A stretch of DNA of 64,000 bases from CAWBRT01 sp963832785 (GTDB taxonomy: Bacteria > Acidobacteriota > Terriglobia > Terriglobales > Acidobacteriaceae), in contig CAWHVF010000005.1 of the NCBI GenBank assembly GCA_963832785.1, positions 2,728,001-2,792,000 of the forward strand, written 5' to 3'. The notes below the pieces were generated by a model, which searched no databases, was not told the DNA's origin, and saw only the letters and a program-made list of their open reading frames with translations. Of the stretch, positions 50,421 to 60,042 are shown in pieces. Within the stretch, counting starts at the first letter, position 1. The number at the start of each line of letters is the position of its first letter. The translations under genes were made by a program, and so were the position numbers.

Positions 50421-52241
50421 ATGGACCGCCAATTCATTCGCAACTTCGCCATCATTGCCCATATCGACCACGGCAAGACGACGCTCTCCGACCGTCTGCT
50501 GGAGCTGACCGGCTCGCTCTCCGCGCGCGAGATGCAGGGGCACGAGCAGGTGCTGGATGCGATGGAGTTGGAGCGCGAGCGCGGCATCACCATCAAGGCG
50601 CATGCCGTGCGCATGAACTACGCGGCCAGGGACGGCAATACTTACCAGTTGAACCTGATCGATACTCCCGGGCACGTGGATTTTTCCTACGAGGTTTCGC
50701 GCTCGCTGGCCTCCTGCGAGGGGGCGCTGCTGGTGGTCGACGCTTCCCAGGGAGTGGAGGCGCAGACCCTGGCCAACAGCTACATCGCCATCAACCACGG
50801 AATGGAGATCATCCCGGTCATCAACAAAATCGATCTGCCCAGCGCCGACATCGCCCGCACCAAGGAGATGATCGAGGGCGCGGTGGGCCTGGATGCCAGC
50901 CAGGCGCTGGCCATCAGCGCCAAAACCGGCCAGGGCGTGCCGGAGGTCCTGGAAAGCATCGTGCACCGCATTCCTCCGCCCAAAGGAGAGATCGAGGCCC
51001 CGCTGCAGGCGCTGATCTTCGATTCCTGGTTCGACTCCTATCGTGGCGTAGGCGTGCTGGCGCGGGTGGTCAATGGGCGCATGAAAATGGGCCAGCAGAT
51101 CCGGCTCATGTCCAACGACAAGGCATTCCAGGTGGAGAGCATGGGCGTGCTTACGCCCAAAGCGGTCGAGATCGAAGAGCTGACCGCCGGCGAGGTCGGC
51201 TTCTTCTTCGCCACTATGAAGAACGTGCAGGATACCAAGGTGGGTGACACCATCACCGACGACAAGCGCCCGGCGCCTGCGCCCTTGCCCGGCTTTGAAG
51301 ACATTAAGCCCATGGTCTTCGCCGGCCTTTACCCGGTGGACGCGCACGAGCACGAGCTGTTGCGCGACGCGCTGGAGAAACTGCGGCTGAACGATTCTTC
51401 GTTCTTTTTCGAGCCGGAAAGCTCGACGGCGCTGGGCTTCGGCTTCCGCTGCGGCTTTCTCGGCCTGCTGCACATGGACATCGTGCAGCAGCGCCTGGAG
51501 CGCGAGTTCAACCTGGAGCTGATCATTACTGCTCCCAGCGTCCGCTATCGCGTAACCCTGAGCGACGGCACGGTGGTCGACGTCGACAACCCCTCGAAAT
51601 GGCCCGAGCAGACACTGATCGGCAAGATCGAGGAGCCGGTCATCACCGCCACTATCCTCAGCAACGAGGAATACGTGGGCGGAATCTTCAAGCTGGTGGA
51701 GGAGAAGCGCGGCAAGCAAAAGAACTTCGAGTACGTGGCCGCCAATCGGGTGATGCTCACCTATGAGCTGCCGCTGAACGAAATCGTGCTCGATTTCTAC
51801 GACCGCCTGAAGACGGTGTCGCGCGGCTACGCCTCGCTCGATTACCACCTTTCCGGCTGGTGGGAATCGCCCATGGTGAAACTCGACATCCTGGTGGCCG
51901 GCGATCCCGTCGATGCCCTGTCCATAATCGTCCACAAAGACAACGCCTACGAGCGCGGACGCGCGCTGGTCACCCGCATGCGCCAGCTCATCCCGCGGCA
52001 GATGTTCGAGGTGGCTATCCAGGCGGCCATCGGCTCCAAGGTCATCGCCCGGGAAAGCATCGCCGCCCTGCGCAAGAACGTGCTGGCCAAGTGCTACGGC
52101 GGCGACATTACCCGCAAGCGCAAGCTGCTAGAGAAGCAAAAAGAGGGCAAGCGCCGCATGAAGCGGGTGGGCAAGGTCGATATCCCGCAGGAAGCTTTCC
52201 TGGCCGTGCTGAAGGTCGGCGGAGAAGCCGGCGAGCGCTGA
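50421..52241 (+). CDS. lepA: Elongation factor 4 (LepA)
   Basis: LepA is a translational GTPase that binds ribosomes and affects initiation/back-translocation. The 606-residue length is normal, with G1 AHIDHGKTT (13-21), DTPGHVDF, NKID, and the C-terminal domain ending KRVGKVDIPQEAFLAVLK. AGGAG lies just upstream of ATG 50421. It closes the coaE-htrA-lepA group. Confidence 0.97.
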   Translation: MDRQFIRNFAIIAHIDHGKTTLSDRLLELTGSLSAREMQGHEQVLDAMELERERGITIKAHAVRMNYAARDGNTYQLNLIDTPGHVDFSYEVSRSLASCEGALLVVDASQGVEAQTLANSYIAINHGMEIIPVINKIDLPSADIARTKEMIEGAVGLDASQALAISAKTGQGVPEVLESIVHRIPPPKGEIEAPLQALIFDSWFDSYRGVGVLARVVNGRMKMGQQIRLMSNDKAFQVESMGVLTPKAVEIEELTAGEVGFFFATMKNVQDTKVGDTITDDKRPAPAPLPGFEDIKPMVFAGLYPVDAHEHELLRDALEKLRLNDSSFFFEPESSTALGFGFRCGFLGLLHMDIVQQRLEREFNLELIITAPSVRYRVTLSDGTVVDVDNPSKWPEQTLIGKIEEPVITATILSNEEYVGGIFKLVEEKRGKQKNFEYVAANRVMLTYELPLNEIVLDFYDRLKTVSRGYASLDYHLSGWWESPMVKLDILVAGDPVDALSIIVHKDNAYERGRALVTRMRQLIPRQMFEVAIQAAIGSKVIARESIAALRKNVLAKCYGGDITRKRKLLEKQKEGKRRMKRVGKVDIPQEAFLAVLKVGGEAGER

Positions 52242-52870
52242 ACGGCACGGCTCATTTTCCGGTTTTGCATGGCTTGGGAGAAAATACGCGTCACGCTTGT
52301 CGCCCGCCATTGCCCAGTTTCCGGGCGTCTGCAATCCGGCTTCGCGCCGGTATGTAAGCTACTGTGTCGGCGTTACTTTTATGGTTCCAACGAAACGGAC
52401 GCTGACTTGCTGCTGATGCCAAGTGTGCAAAACTCAATTTTCCGGCCACTCCTTGGAAGGTTACCCACGGATGCCCAGCACAGGCCCGGGTACTCCGTGC
52501 AAATAGATGACGTGAAAGCACTTGCATAGTAACCCGATATTAATGTTGCCCTTCCGATAAAGGCCCCGCGGCTGGTGTTTCACAGCCCTCCCCTGATTTC
52601 TCCACAGAATTTTCCACAGGAGCGCCATTTTGTGCTCCCGTGCGAAAGCGATGTTTGGCATTGCGGATGCGCTTGTGGCCGAGTTAGGCCAAGCTGCCGG
52701 CTAGTAAGTCGGCGTAACTTTAAGCATAAGCAATTCGCGAACGAATTTGATCCATCCGATAACCTATTCTCCGTCACAGATTTGTCGGCAATGGCCATTT
52801 TGCCGCGAGCGCCCGGGCCGGAATGATCGCCGGTAAATTACAGCCATGAACCCTCATTTGGTAAGCTAGA
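52242..52870. other. 629-base gap without a convincing gene
   Basis: Lower GC than the flanking genes and several short frames, none with a ribosome site or family match. TTTTCCACA (52611-52619) resembles a DnaA box but is isolated. A GCCGGCTAGTAAGTCGGC-type hairpin lies near 52695-52712. Confidence 0.4.
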
Positions 52871-54616
52871 GTGGTGTCAGCTACCTCGGCCTCTCCGACC
52901 CCAGAGAAAAGTCTAAGCACAGACCTATGGCGGCGCTGGAGTTCGCTTCTGGAGCACCGCGAGGAGCAGGTGTTTGTGGCCCTGTCGCTGCTCATCGGCG
53001 CCCTGGTCGGATTGGCGGTGGTAGCCTTCATTGTGCTGACCGAACGCCTGGGAATGCGGCTTTACCCGGTCGGCAGCGCTGCCTGGAGGCGGGTGCTGAT
53101 ACCCGTGGCCGGATCTCTGACCATGGGCTACCTGCTCTACCGTTATTTTCCCTATGCGCGCGGCAGCGGCGTGCCGCAGGCCAAGGCGGCGCTTTTCGCC
53201 CGCGACGGCTTCATCTCGCTGCGCACGGTGCTGGGCAAGTTCGGATGCACGGCCGCCACCCTCGCCAGCGGAATTCCCCTCGGCCGTGAAGGGCCGTCCG
53301 TGCAGGTGGGAGCCGGAATCGCCTCCCTGCTGGGACGGCACCTGAGGCTGCGTCCGGAAAAGGTAAAGGCCCTGCTGCCGGTAGGCGCCTCGGCGGCCAT
53401 TGCCGCCGCCTTCAACACACCCATGGCGGCGGTGTTGTTCGCCCTGGAAGAGGTCATGGGCGATATGCACGCGCCCATCCTGGGATCGGTGGTGCTGGCC
53501 TCGGCTACCTCGTGGGCGATGTTGCGCCTGCTGCTCGGCAATGACCCGCTGTTCAAGGTGCCGCAGTACGAGCTGGTGCATCCCCTGGAATTTGCCATCT
53601 ACGCCATACTTGGCATACTCGGGGGCTTTCTCTCGGTAGCCTTCACCAAGCTTCTGCTGGGAATGCGCCGGCGCTTTCTGCGGCTGCCCAAAAGAACCGC
53701 GTGGTGGCATCCGGTGACCGGCGGCTTGTTGGTGGGCTTGATGGGGTGGGCAGCGCCGCAAGCCCTCGGCGTTGGCTACAGCTACGTGGGCGAGGCCCTG
53801 AACGGCAGCATGGCATTCAAGCTGATGGCTGTGCTGGTGGTGCTCAAGCTCTTCGGCGTCACCGTCAGCTATGCCTCCGGCAATGCCGGCGGAATCTTTG
53901 GTCCGAGCCTGTTCCTGGGCGCCATGCTGGGTGGGGCACTGGGTAGCGTGGCCCATCATTTGCTCCCGCTTCACACCGCCACTCCGGGGGCGTACGCACT
54001 GGTTGGCATGGGGGCGCTGTTTGCCGGCATCGTGCGCGCTCCCATGACCTCGGTTCTGATGATCTTCGAGATGACCCGCGATTACGCCGTTATCGTGCCG
54101 CTGATGATCGCCAACCTGACCAGCCTTTTCATCTCCAGGCGCTTCCAGAAGCAACCGATCTACGAGGCTTTGGCGCATCAGGACGGCATTCATCTGCCCA
54201 AGCGGCAGGAGGAGTCCAACCACCGCCGGGTCGGGCAGGTGATGTGCGGCGCCACCGAGACCCTGCCCGCATCTCTGACGGTGCGGGAGGCGCTGGAACG
54301 CACCCGCTCCAGTCGATTCCATGCCTGGCCGGTGATGGATGAAGACGGCGTAGTTGGCGTGCTGCGCCGGCCGGCGCTGGAGAGCGCGGCCGATGCCGGA
54401 AGGGCAGAAGACAAGCTCACGGACCTGCTGGACAGCATCGATTTCCCGCACGTGCACCCCGACCATCCCTTGCACCTGGCGCTGGAACGCATGAGCGTTA
54501 CCCAAGTGGACATTCTGCCGGTGGTCAGCCGGGCGGATGCCCACAAGCTGGAAGGCGTCGTAACCTTGCGCGACGTGCTCGATTCCTACGGTGTAGACCC
54601 CAGCGGCTCAGCCTAG
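52871..54616 (+). CDS. ClC-type chloride channel/antiporter with CBS domains
   Basis: The 581-residue protein starts at GTG 52871. Three ClC filter motifs are present: GSGVP (98-102), GREGPSV with the external gating glutamate E140, and GNAGGIFGPSLF. EE in FALEEVMGD occupies the internal proton-glutamate position, so a 2Cl-/H+ antiporter is more likely than a channel. Two CBS domains fill the last 120 residues (QVMCGATETLPASL..., DSIDFPHVHPDHPLHLALERM). No partner gene is obvious. Confidence 0.92.
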   Translation: MVSATSASPTPEKSLSTDLWRRWSSLLEHREEQVFVALSLLIGALVGLAVVAFIVLTERLGMRLYPVGSAAWRRVLIPVAGSLTMGYLLYRYFPYARGSGVPQAKAALFARDGFISLRTVLGKFGCTAATLASGIPLGREGPSVQVGAGIASLLGRHLRLRPEKVKALLPVGASAAIAAAFNTPMAAVLFALEEVMGDMHAPILGSVVLASATSWAMLRLLLGNDPLFKVPQYELVHPLEFAIYAILGILGGFLSVAFTKLLLGMRRRFLRLPKRTAWWHPVTGGLLVGLMGWAAPQALGVGYSYVGEALNGSMAFKLMAVLVVLKLFGVTVSYASGNAGGIFGPSLFLGAMLGGALGSVAHHLLPLHTATPGAYALVGMGALFAGIVRAPMTSVLMIFEMTRDYAVIVPLMIANLTSLFISRRFQKQPIYEALAHQDGIHLPKRQEESNHRRVGQVMCGATETLPASLTVREALERTRSSRFHAWPVMDEDGVVGVLRRPALESAADAGRAEDKLTDLLDSIDFPHVHPDHPLHLALERMSVTQVDILPVVSRADAHKLEGVVTLRDVLDSYGVDPSGSA

Positions 54617-54676
54617 CCAGCCAGTTCGATGCTCCCACGCCGTCACGCCTGCCCAGTGTGGTGATACATTTTCCCT

Positions 54677-55111
54677 ATGCTGAAAGTAAAGCTGCTGCGG
54701 CCGGGGGCGAAGGCGCCGACCATCGCCCATCCCGGCGAAGACCTCGGCTACGACATCTATGCCGCGGAAAACGTCACCATCGCCGCCCGCGGACACGCAC
54801 TGGTACCGACCGCCATTGCCATCGAACTGACCGGGCCGGGTGGCGAGGCCATGGGCGCGCTGCTGCGCGACAAATCGTCGCTAGCCGCCCGCCGTCTGGC
54901 GCTCACCGGCGGCGTCATCGACGCCGGCTACCGCGGCGAGATCAAGGTGCTGATCGAGAACCTCGCTGACAGCGCCGCCGACATCCATGCCGGCGACAAG
55001 CTGGCAAACCTCATACCATATCCGGTGCTGACCACGCCGGTAGAAGTCGTCGCGGAGCTGAGCCAGACCAGCCGCAACGATGGCGGCTTCGGCTCATCGG
55101 GGAGGAAATAA
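54677..55111 (+). CDS. dut: Deoxyuridine 5'-triphosphate nucleotidohydrolase (dUTPase)
   Basis: dUTPase converts dUTP to dUMP and keeps uracil out of DNA. The 144-residue length fits the trimeric family. Motifs: GEDLGYDIYA (1), RDKSSLA (2), GGVIDAGYRGE (3), GDKLANLIPYP (4) and NDGGFGSSG (5). ATG 54677 is the clear start. Confidence 0.95.
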   Translation: MLKVKLLRPGAKAPTIAHPGEDLGYDIYAAENVTIAARGHALVPTAIAIELTGPGGEAMGALLRDKSSLAARRLALTGGVIDAGYRGEIKVLIENLADSAADIHAGDKLANLIPYPVLTTPVEVVAELSQTSRNDGGFGSSGRK

Positions 55112-55270
55112 GAGCAAGCTAGAGATGAGTAGAAGTAAGCTAAACACGAAGGGCACGGAGCAGCATAAAGACTAGGAAAGCGCGAAGAAGTTGCATTTGG
55201 CATTCTCCGCAGCCGCACCTCACATAAGCCGGAGCCCGCAAACGGTAGGCTGCTCCAATGCTGGCGGCGA

Positions 55271-55747
55271 TCAGGTGATAAATTTGATTGCAGGAACGGT
55301 CTCAAGATAAACCCGTTTGTCGACCACGTGTCCTTTTGCGCAAAGCTTTTGCACTAAGGGCTCGAAGTGAAGATACCCGCAGATTACTAGCGTGGTTCCC
55401 GAAGCGAACTTAAGCAGCTTCTCAACCCAAGCTTCTTCTCTAATATCGTCCGAAGGAATCCGACAGGTGATCGCCTCTTGAAACTTGTCGGGGCGGTTTA
55501 ATTGTTCGTCCAATATGCCCGCCTTGTATTTTTCTTCTGTACTCATGTCGAGGTTATACCATTGCACCTGCCGTTCTTTTGCAAGCCGCTGGGCAATGGA
55601 TGTAGCGCCAATGGCTTCGTGGTATTCCTCGGCAATGGCTGTGAGAGGCTCTAGATATCGTTGGTCTAGCCATGCGCGTAGGAGTGCTTCAAAACCCAAT
55701 TCAGAATGTTGCATTCTGTGATCTGTACCGATTACCACAAAGTTCAT
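55271..55747 (-). CDS. Hypothetical protein, low-GC
   Basis: The 158-residue product (MNFVVIGTDHRMQHSELGFEALL) begins with a short hydrophobic strand like a Rossmann-type fold, then TSIAQRLAKERQVQWYNLD and a C-terminal TLVICGYLHFEPLVQKLCAKGHVVDKRVYLETVP (only its pattern is meaningful). No family is recognised. Codon use is visibly less GC-rich than the neighbours, which suggests horizontal transfer. Confidence 0.5.
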   Translation of the reverse strand: MNFVVIGTDHRMQHSELGFEALLRAWLDQRYLEPLTAIAEEYHEAIGATSIAQRLAKERQVQWYNLDMSTEEKYKAGILDEQLNRPDKFQEAITCRIPSDDIREEAWVEKLLKFASGTTLVICGYLHFEPLVQKLCAKGHVVDKRVYLETVPAIKFIT

Positions 55748-55819
55748 CGTATTTCCTTCCCTGCGGCTTTGATTTCATTCTACCGAGATTCGGTGTTTGG
55801 AAGGTAAACGTGGCCCGCT

Positions 55820-55866
55820 TATTGTTCTCTGTAGCCCTCTGTGTCCTCTGTGTCCTCTGTGGTTGA
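55820..55866. repeat. Partial CTCTGTGG repeat arm
   Basis: CTCTGTAGCCCTCTGTGTCCTCTGTG and TCCTCTGTGGTT form one arm of the repeat family seen at 22321-22442 and 46134-46221, without a clear opposite arm. Confidence 0.5.
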
Positions 55867-55911
55867 GTAGTCAGTGCCGGTCCCCAAAGCTCTCTCGTAT
55901 AATCGAGCCAT

Positions 55912-57189
55912 ATGGCTTTCCCTCCGGTAGATGAGCAAGTTGGATATCTGCGCAAGGGCGCGGTGGATCTAATCCGCGAATCCGACCTGCGCGAACGGCT
56001 GCAAGAGTCGATCAACTCGGGCCGTCCCATGCGCGTCAAGCTGGGCATGGACCCGACCGCCCCCGACCTTCACCTGGGCCACACGGTGATCATGCGCAAG
56101 CTGAAACACTTTCAGGACATGGGACACACGGTAATCTTCCTGATCGGCGACGGCACCGGGCTGATCGGCGATCCCACCGGGCGCAATGCCACCCGCCCGC
56201 CGCTCTCGCGCGAGGAGATCAACGCCAACGCCGAAACCTACAAGGCCCAGGCCTTCAAGCTGCTGGAGCCGGCCAAGACCGAGATACGTTTCAACAGCGA
56301 GTGGCTCTTCGCCCTTGGCTTTGAGGGCTTCATACGGCTGGCCGCCAAGTTCACCGTCTCGCAGATGCTGGAGCGCGAGGACTTTCACCAGCGCTTCCAG
56401 GAGGAGAAGCCGATTTCGGTGCATGAGCTGCTGTATCCGCTGGCCCAGGGATACGACTCGGTCGCGCTGCATGCCGACGTCGAGCTCGGGGGCACCGACC
56501 AGAAGTTCAACCTGCTGGTGGGACGCGAGCTGCAGCGCCAATACGGCCAGCCCTCGCAGATCGTGCTTACCACGCCGCTGCTGGAGGGGCTCGACGGCGT
56601 GCAGAAAATGTCGAAGTCCTATGGTAACTATGTGGGCATAACCGAGCCGCCGGGGGTGATGTTCGGCAAGCTGATGTCGATCTCCGACGACTTGATGTGG
56701 CGCTACTACGAGCTGCTGACCGACCTGACCATGGCCGAGATCGGCACCCTGCGGCGGCGCGTGCAGTCGGGGCAGGCGCACCCCATGCAGGCCAAGAAAG
56801 AGCTGGCGGCAAGAATCATCACCGATTTCCATTCGGCCGCCCAGGCCCGGGAAGCCGAGGAGAACTGGACGCGCCAGTTCCAGCGCGACGAGGTGCCGCA
56901 AGACATCCGGGAGGTGAGCCTGCGCGCCAGCGAGTTCGGTGCCGACGGCCATACGGCCCAGCAGGCCAGCAAGCCCGCCGGCGATTCCGGCCGCGCTTCA
57001 CTCAAGTTGGACAAGCTCCTGGTGAAAGCGGGCCTGGCCGCCTCCGCCACCGACGCCCAGCGAAAGATCAAGGCCGGCTCGGTGCGCGTCGATGGCCAGC
57101 AGACCCGCGAGCTCTACCTGCACACCGCGCTTCCCGCCCAGCTCATCATCCGGGTGGGCAGGCTGATGAAGCGAATAGCGCTCAGCTAA
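55912..57189 (+). CDS. tyrS: Tyrosyl-tRNA synthetase
   Basis: TyrRS charges tRNA-Tyr. The 425-residue protein has the class I HIGH motif as HLGH (54-57), KMSKS in QKMSKSYGNYV (about 231-235) and a C-terminal S4 RNA-binding domain (LDKLLVKAGLA...). A short Ala/Gly/Ser/Gln-rich segment (DGHTAQQASKPAGDSGR) links the body to S4. The N-terminus and ATG 55912 are typical of the TyrZ-like branch. Confidence 0.96.
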   Translation: MAFPPVDEQVGYLRKGAVDLIRESDLRERLQESINSGRPMRVKLGMDPTAPDLHLGHTVIMRKLKHFQDMGHTVIFLIGDGTGLIGDPTGRNATRPPLSREEINANAETYKAQAFKLLEPAKTEIRFNSEWLFALGFEGFIRLAAKFTVSQMLEREDFHQRFQEEKPISVHELLYPLAQGYDSVALHADVELGGTDQKFNLLVGRELQRQYGQPSQIVLTTPLLEGLDGVQKMSKSYGNYVGITEPPGVMFGKLMSISDDLMWRYYELLTDLTMAEIGTLRRRVQSGQAHPMQAKKELAARIITDFHSAAQAREAEENWTRQFQRDEVPQDIREVSLRASEFGADGHTAQQASKPAGDSGRASLKLDKLLVKAGLAASATDAQRKIKAGSVRVDGQQTRELYLHTALPAQLIIRVGRLMKRIALS

Positions 57190-57194
57190 TTTGG

Positions 57195-57542
57195 TTAGGG
57201 GCGTGGCTTGCTGGGTTTGCTTCCCTTGACGGCGGTCGCAGGCGCATTCTGGCCGGCTGCCGGCAAGAACACGGCATCTCCCGGGGAAGTAAGCTCCTCA
57301 GGTGGGGGCGGCACGATGCCCTGGCGCATGGGGTTGGCGTTGGCCGCCGTGCCCGAGACGCGATCGCCTGTCTCCGGAACACCTCCATAAAACAAGGGCG
57401 CTGGCGGAACCTGGTACCCGCTCTGACCGGTCAGAAGCTGGTTCTGGTTAGGGCTGAAACTTGGGCTGTTGATGGTATTCTGCTGCGCCAGACACCAGCC
57501 GCTGACAAGCAACAGTGCTGCCGCGAACAAGAAATTCTTCAC
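57195..57542 (-). CDS. Small secreted protein, Pro/Gly-rich
   Basis: The 115-residue product has a signal peptide (MKNFLFAAALLLVSGWCLA) and a low-complexity mature part rich in Pro, Asn, Gln and Gly (SPNQNQLLTGQSGYQVPPAPLFYGG; one short piece is enough). AGGAG precedes the ATG. No family is recognised. It is convergent with tyrS, 5 bases apart. Confidence 0.55.
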   Translation of the reverse strand: MKNFLFAAALLLVSGWCLAQQNTINSPSFSPNQNQLLTGQSGYQVPPAPLFYGGVPETGDRVSGTAANANPMRQGIVPPPPEELTSPGDAVFLPAAGQNAPATAVKGSKPSKPRP

Positions 57543-57773
57543 TCCTGCGCCTCCTTGCCGTCACTGCCGGCCTGGATGTTGGAGTAGCGGCCCAGCGACA
57601 AAGGTTTTCCGCTGAGGACTCACCGGCTTTGTGACGCGTTTGAACCCGCGCAAGTTAAACCTGCATGAATTGTTTCCTGGTTTTGTCTTGTCCCTGCCTG
57701 GCAGCAGTTCGGCGACTTTCGAACACGACAGGTTCGGCTGGCGTTCTGCGGCTTCGGCCGGCGGAAGCTGCGG

Positions 57774-59687
57774 CTATAAGGAGGCGCGGGCGCTGAACGT
57801 TTTTGGCGTGGGCGCGCCTGCCTCCAGCGGCGCTTCGATCTTCCACTCGCGCATCCAGATCAGCAGGACCAGCAGTCCCCACAGGTGATAGCCGTAGTTG
57901 GCGCGCCGCTCGAGGTGGTCGCGGAGCAGGCGCTCCACCGCGGGCCAGCGGAAAAGCCGGCTGCGCTCGACCGTCTCTTCCGAGATTACATCCAGCAGCA
58001 GCGGCCGCAGGACGGTGCGAAACCAGTCATGAATAGGAATATCGAAGCCAATTTTGGGCCGGCGCAAGACCGATTGCGGCAGCTTGTCCTGCATGAGCCG
58101 CCGCAGCACGTACTTGGTAGTAGAGCCGTGCAGCTTGAAGCCATCGGGTAGCGAGGCGGCGAAGTCAACCACCCGCGGATCGAGAAATGGAGGCCGCACC
58201 TCGAGCGAATGCGCCATGCTCATGCGGTCCACTTTGTAAAGAATGTCGTCGGGCAGGTAGTAGCGCTGATCGTAGTCAAGGTAGCGCTGCAACCCGTCGC
58301 CGGGAGGCATCTGTCGCAGGATTGCCGCCAGTGGCGCTGCGTCGGTGTACAGGAAAAGCTGCTGCTTCTCTTCTTCGGAGAAGGTGCCGTTCCAGAATAC
58401 GTGCGCCGCTTCGGGCGACAGCAGACTGCCTTGCAGGAATCGCTTCAGCTTGTACTCGAAGCTGATCTTGTCGTTGGAGACGGGCAGCAGCGAAGCCCCC
58501 GCCAGGGCCGCCTTGCGCAAGGCGGCGGGAACCCGACGGGCGATGTTGTTATACCGGTCGGCCTTGTGCATCAGGTAGCCGGCAAACAGTTCGTCGGCGC
58601 CTTCACCGCCCAGCACCACGGTCACGTCCTGGCGGGTGCGCTGGGCGAGAAACCAGGCCGGCACCGCGCCCGCATCGGCGCTGGGCTCGTCGGAGTAGTA
58701 GGCGATGCGCTCGATGGCTCCGGCCAGGTCGCAACTTTCGTTCAGGTCCAACTCGGTGTGAATGGTGCCGTAGTGCGCGGTGACCTCCTGTATGTACCTG
58801 CTCTCGTCGAAGGAGCGGCCATGGAAGGTCATGGAGAAGGTGCGCAGCGGCGTCCCCTGCGCCTGAGCGGCATAGTGCAGGATGGTGGAAGAGTCCAGCC
58901 CGCCGCTCAGCCAGATGCCCACCGGCACGTCGGAAACCAGCTCTTCGCTTACCGCCTCCCGAAGCAGGGTGTCGAGTTGCGCGCAGGCATCTTCGATGCG
59001 GCGCGGCGCGGGCTGTGGCGCAGACGGCTGCAGGTAGGAGCGAATCTGGCACTGGCCCTGGCGCCACTCCAGCACGTGCGCCGGCATGAGCTTCAGGATG
59101 CCGTCGACCAGCGTGAGCGGCCCGGGGACGTAGTTCAGGCTGAGAAAACAATTCAGGCCGGCGGTGCAGATGCGCCGCGGCACCTCGGGATGCGCCAGAA
59201 TGCACTTGAGCTCGGAGCCGAAGTAGATTTCGCCGCCATCCAGGTGGTAGTAAAGCGGCTTGATGCCCATGCGGTCGCGCGCCAGTATCAGGCGGCGTTC
59301 CGACTCGACCCAGATGGCCACGGCGAACATGCCCCGCAGCCGCGACAGGCAGGCCGTGTCCCAGCGCAGGAAGGCGTGCAGCACTACTTCCGTATCGCAA
59401 TCCGTATGCAGGTTGATGCCCTCGCGCTGCAGCTCGGCGCGAATCTCGCGGTAATTGAAGATCTCGCCGTTGAAGACGACAACCACGTTGCGATCGGGGC
59501 TGAAGACCGGCTGATCGCCTCTTTCAATGTCGAGAATGCGCAGGCGGGCGGCGCCGAGGGCTACCTGCTGGGAGACATATCGTCCCTGGTAGTCGGGACC
59601 GCGGTGCGCCAGCGATTGCAAGGCGCGTTCCAGCACCCCTGGCGGCAGCCGCTTCTCATGAGACGAATAGCCGAGAATTCCACACAT
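57774..59687 (-). CDS. asnB: Asparagine synthase (glutamine-hydrolysing)
   Basis: From ATG 59687 the product starts MCGILGYSSHEKR, with the N-terminal nucleophile Cys2 of class II amidotransferases, HRGPD, NGEIFNYREIR, then the synthetase domain with SGGLDSS and the DRMGIKPLYY link. About 637 residues is usual for AsnB. In a polysaccharide/glycosyltransferase context such enzymes can also amidate sugar polymers; the adjacent gene is a glycosyltransferase, but plain asparagine synthesis is the default call. Confidence 0.9.
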   Translation of the reverse strand: MCGILGYSSHEKRLPPGVLERALQSLAHRGPDYQGRYVSQQVALGAARLRILDIERGDQPVFSPDRNVVVVFNGEIFNYREIRAELQREGINLHTDCDTEVVLHAFLRWDTACLSRLRGMFAVAIWVESERRLILARDRMGIKPLYYHLDGGEIYFGSELKCILAHPEVPRRICTAGLNCFLSLNYVPGPLTLVDGILKLMPAHVLEWRQGQCQIRSYLQPSAPQPAPRRIEDACAQLDTLLREAVSEELVSDVPVGIWLSGGLDSSTILHYAAQAQGTPLRTFSMTFHGRSFDESRYIQEVTAHYGTIHTELDLNESCDLAGAIERIAYYSDEPSADAGAVPAWFLAQRTRQDVTVVLGGEGADELFAGYLMHKADRYNNIARRVPAALRKAALAGASLLPVSNDKISFEYKLKRFLQGSLLSPEAAHVFWNGTFSEEEKQQLFLYTDAAPLAAILRQMPPGDGLQRYLDYDQRYYLPDDILYKVDRMSMAHSLEVRPPFLDPRVVDFAASLPDGFKLHGSTTKYVLRRLMQDKLPQSVLRRPKIGFDIPIHDWFRTVLRPLLLDVISEETVERSRLFRWPAVERLLRDHLERRANYGYHLWGLLVLLIWMREWKIEAPLEAGAPTPKTFSARASL

Positions 59688-59854
59688 GGCCCGTACCTTG
59701 GGGCGAGAACCTCTACCTGCGCAAGCGAAGTAGTGGAACACCCGTCGCCAGGGGAACTGAAATTCCCACTGAACCGAAACCAGCTAAGTGATTTCCAGAA
59801 TCTTAGGATAACATGCAGTCGCCGCGCCAGTCTGCGGCTGGCGCTCAGCATCTG

Positions 59855-59990
59855 CGAAAGGCGCACAGATGTGAGGCACCGCGGCGAAGAAATCAATAAG
59901 GTGTCATCCTGAGGTCGCGCCGCAATTGCGCGGCCGCAGGATCGGCTTTACCGAGAACCAGCGGATTCTTGGCTGCGTTCAGGATCACAC
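59855..59990. repeat. Dispersed palindromic repeats ahead of asnB
   Basis: CATCTGCGAAAGGCGCACAGATGTG (near 59850-59875) is a CACATCTGC hairpin; GTGTCATCCTGA (59901-59912) and TCAGGATCACAC (59979-59990) match at 11 of 12 as reverse complements, with a GCGCCGCAATTGCGCGGC palindrome inside. This occupies most of the 355-base gap between asnB and the glycosyltransferase gene. Confidence 0.5.
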
Positions 59991-60042
59991 TCAGGCGGGG
60001 GCTTCGCTGCGGCACTGCGGGGGAGGGTGCGCCGCCTCTCTA

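Noticed and set aside
52590..52625. TTCTCCACA and TTTTCCACA as DnaA boxes or an origin
   Set aside because: Only one fits the consensus; no dnaA, dnaN or AT-rich unwinding element is present.
57630..57660. TTCAAAC-like T-loop suggesting a tRNA gene
   Set aside because: The flanking bases do not form T, D and anticodon stems.
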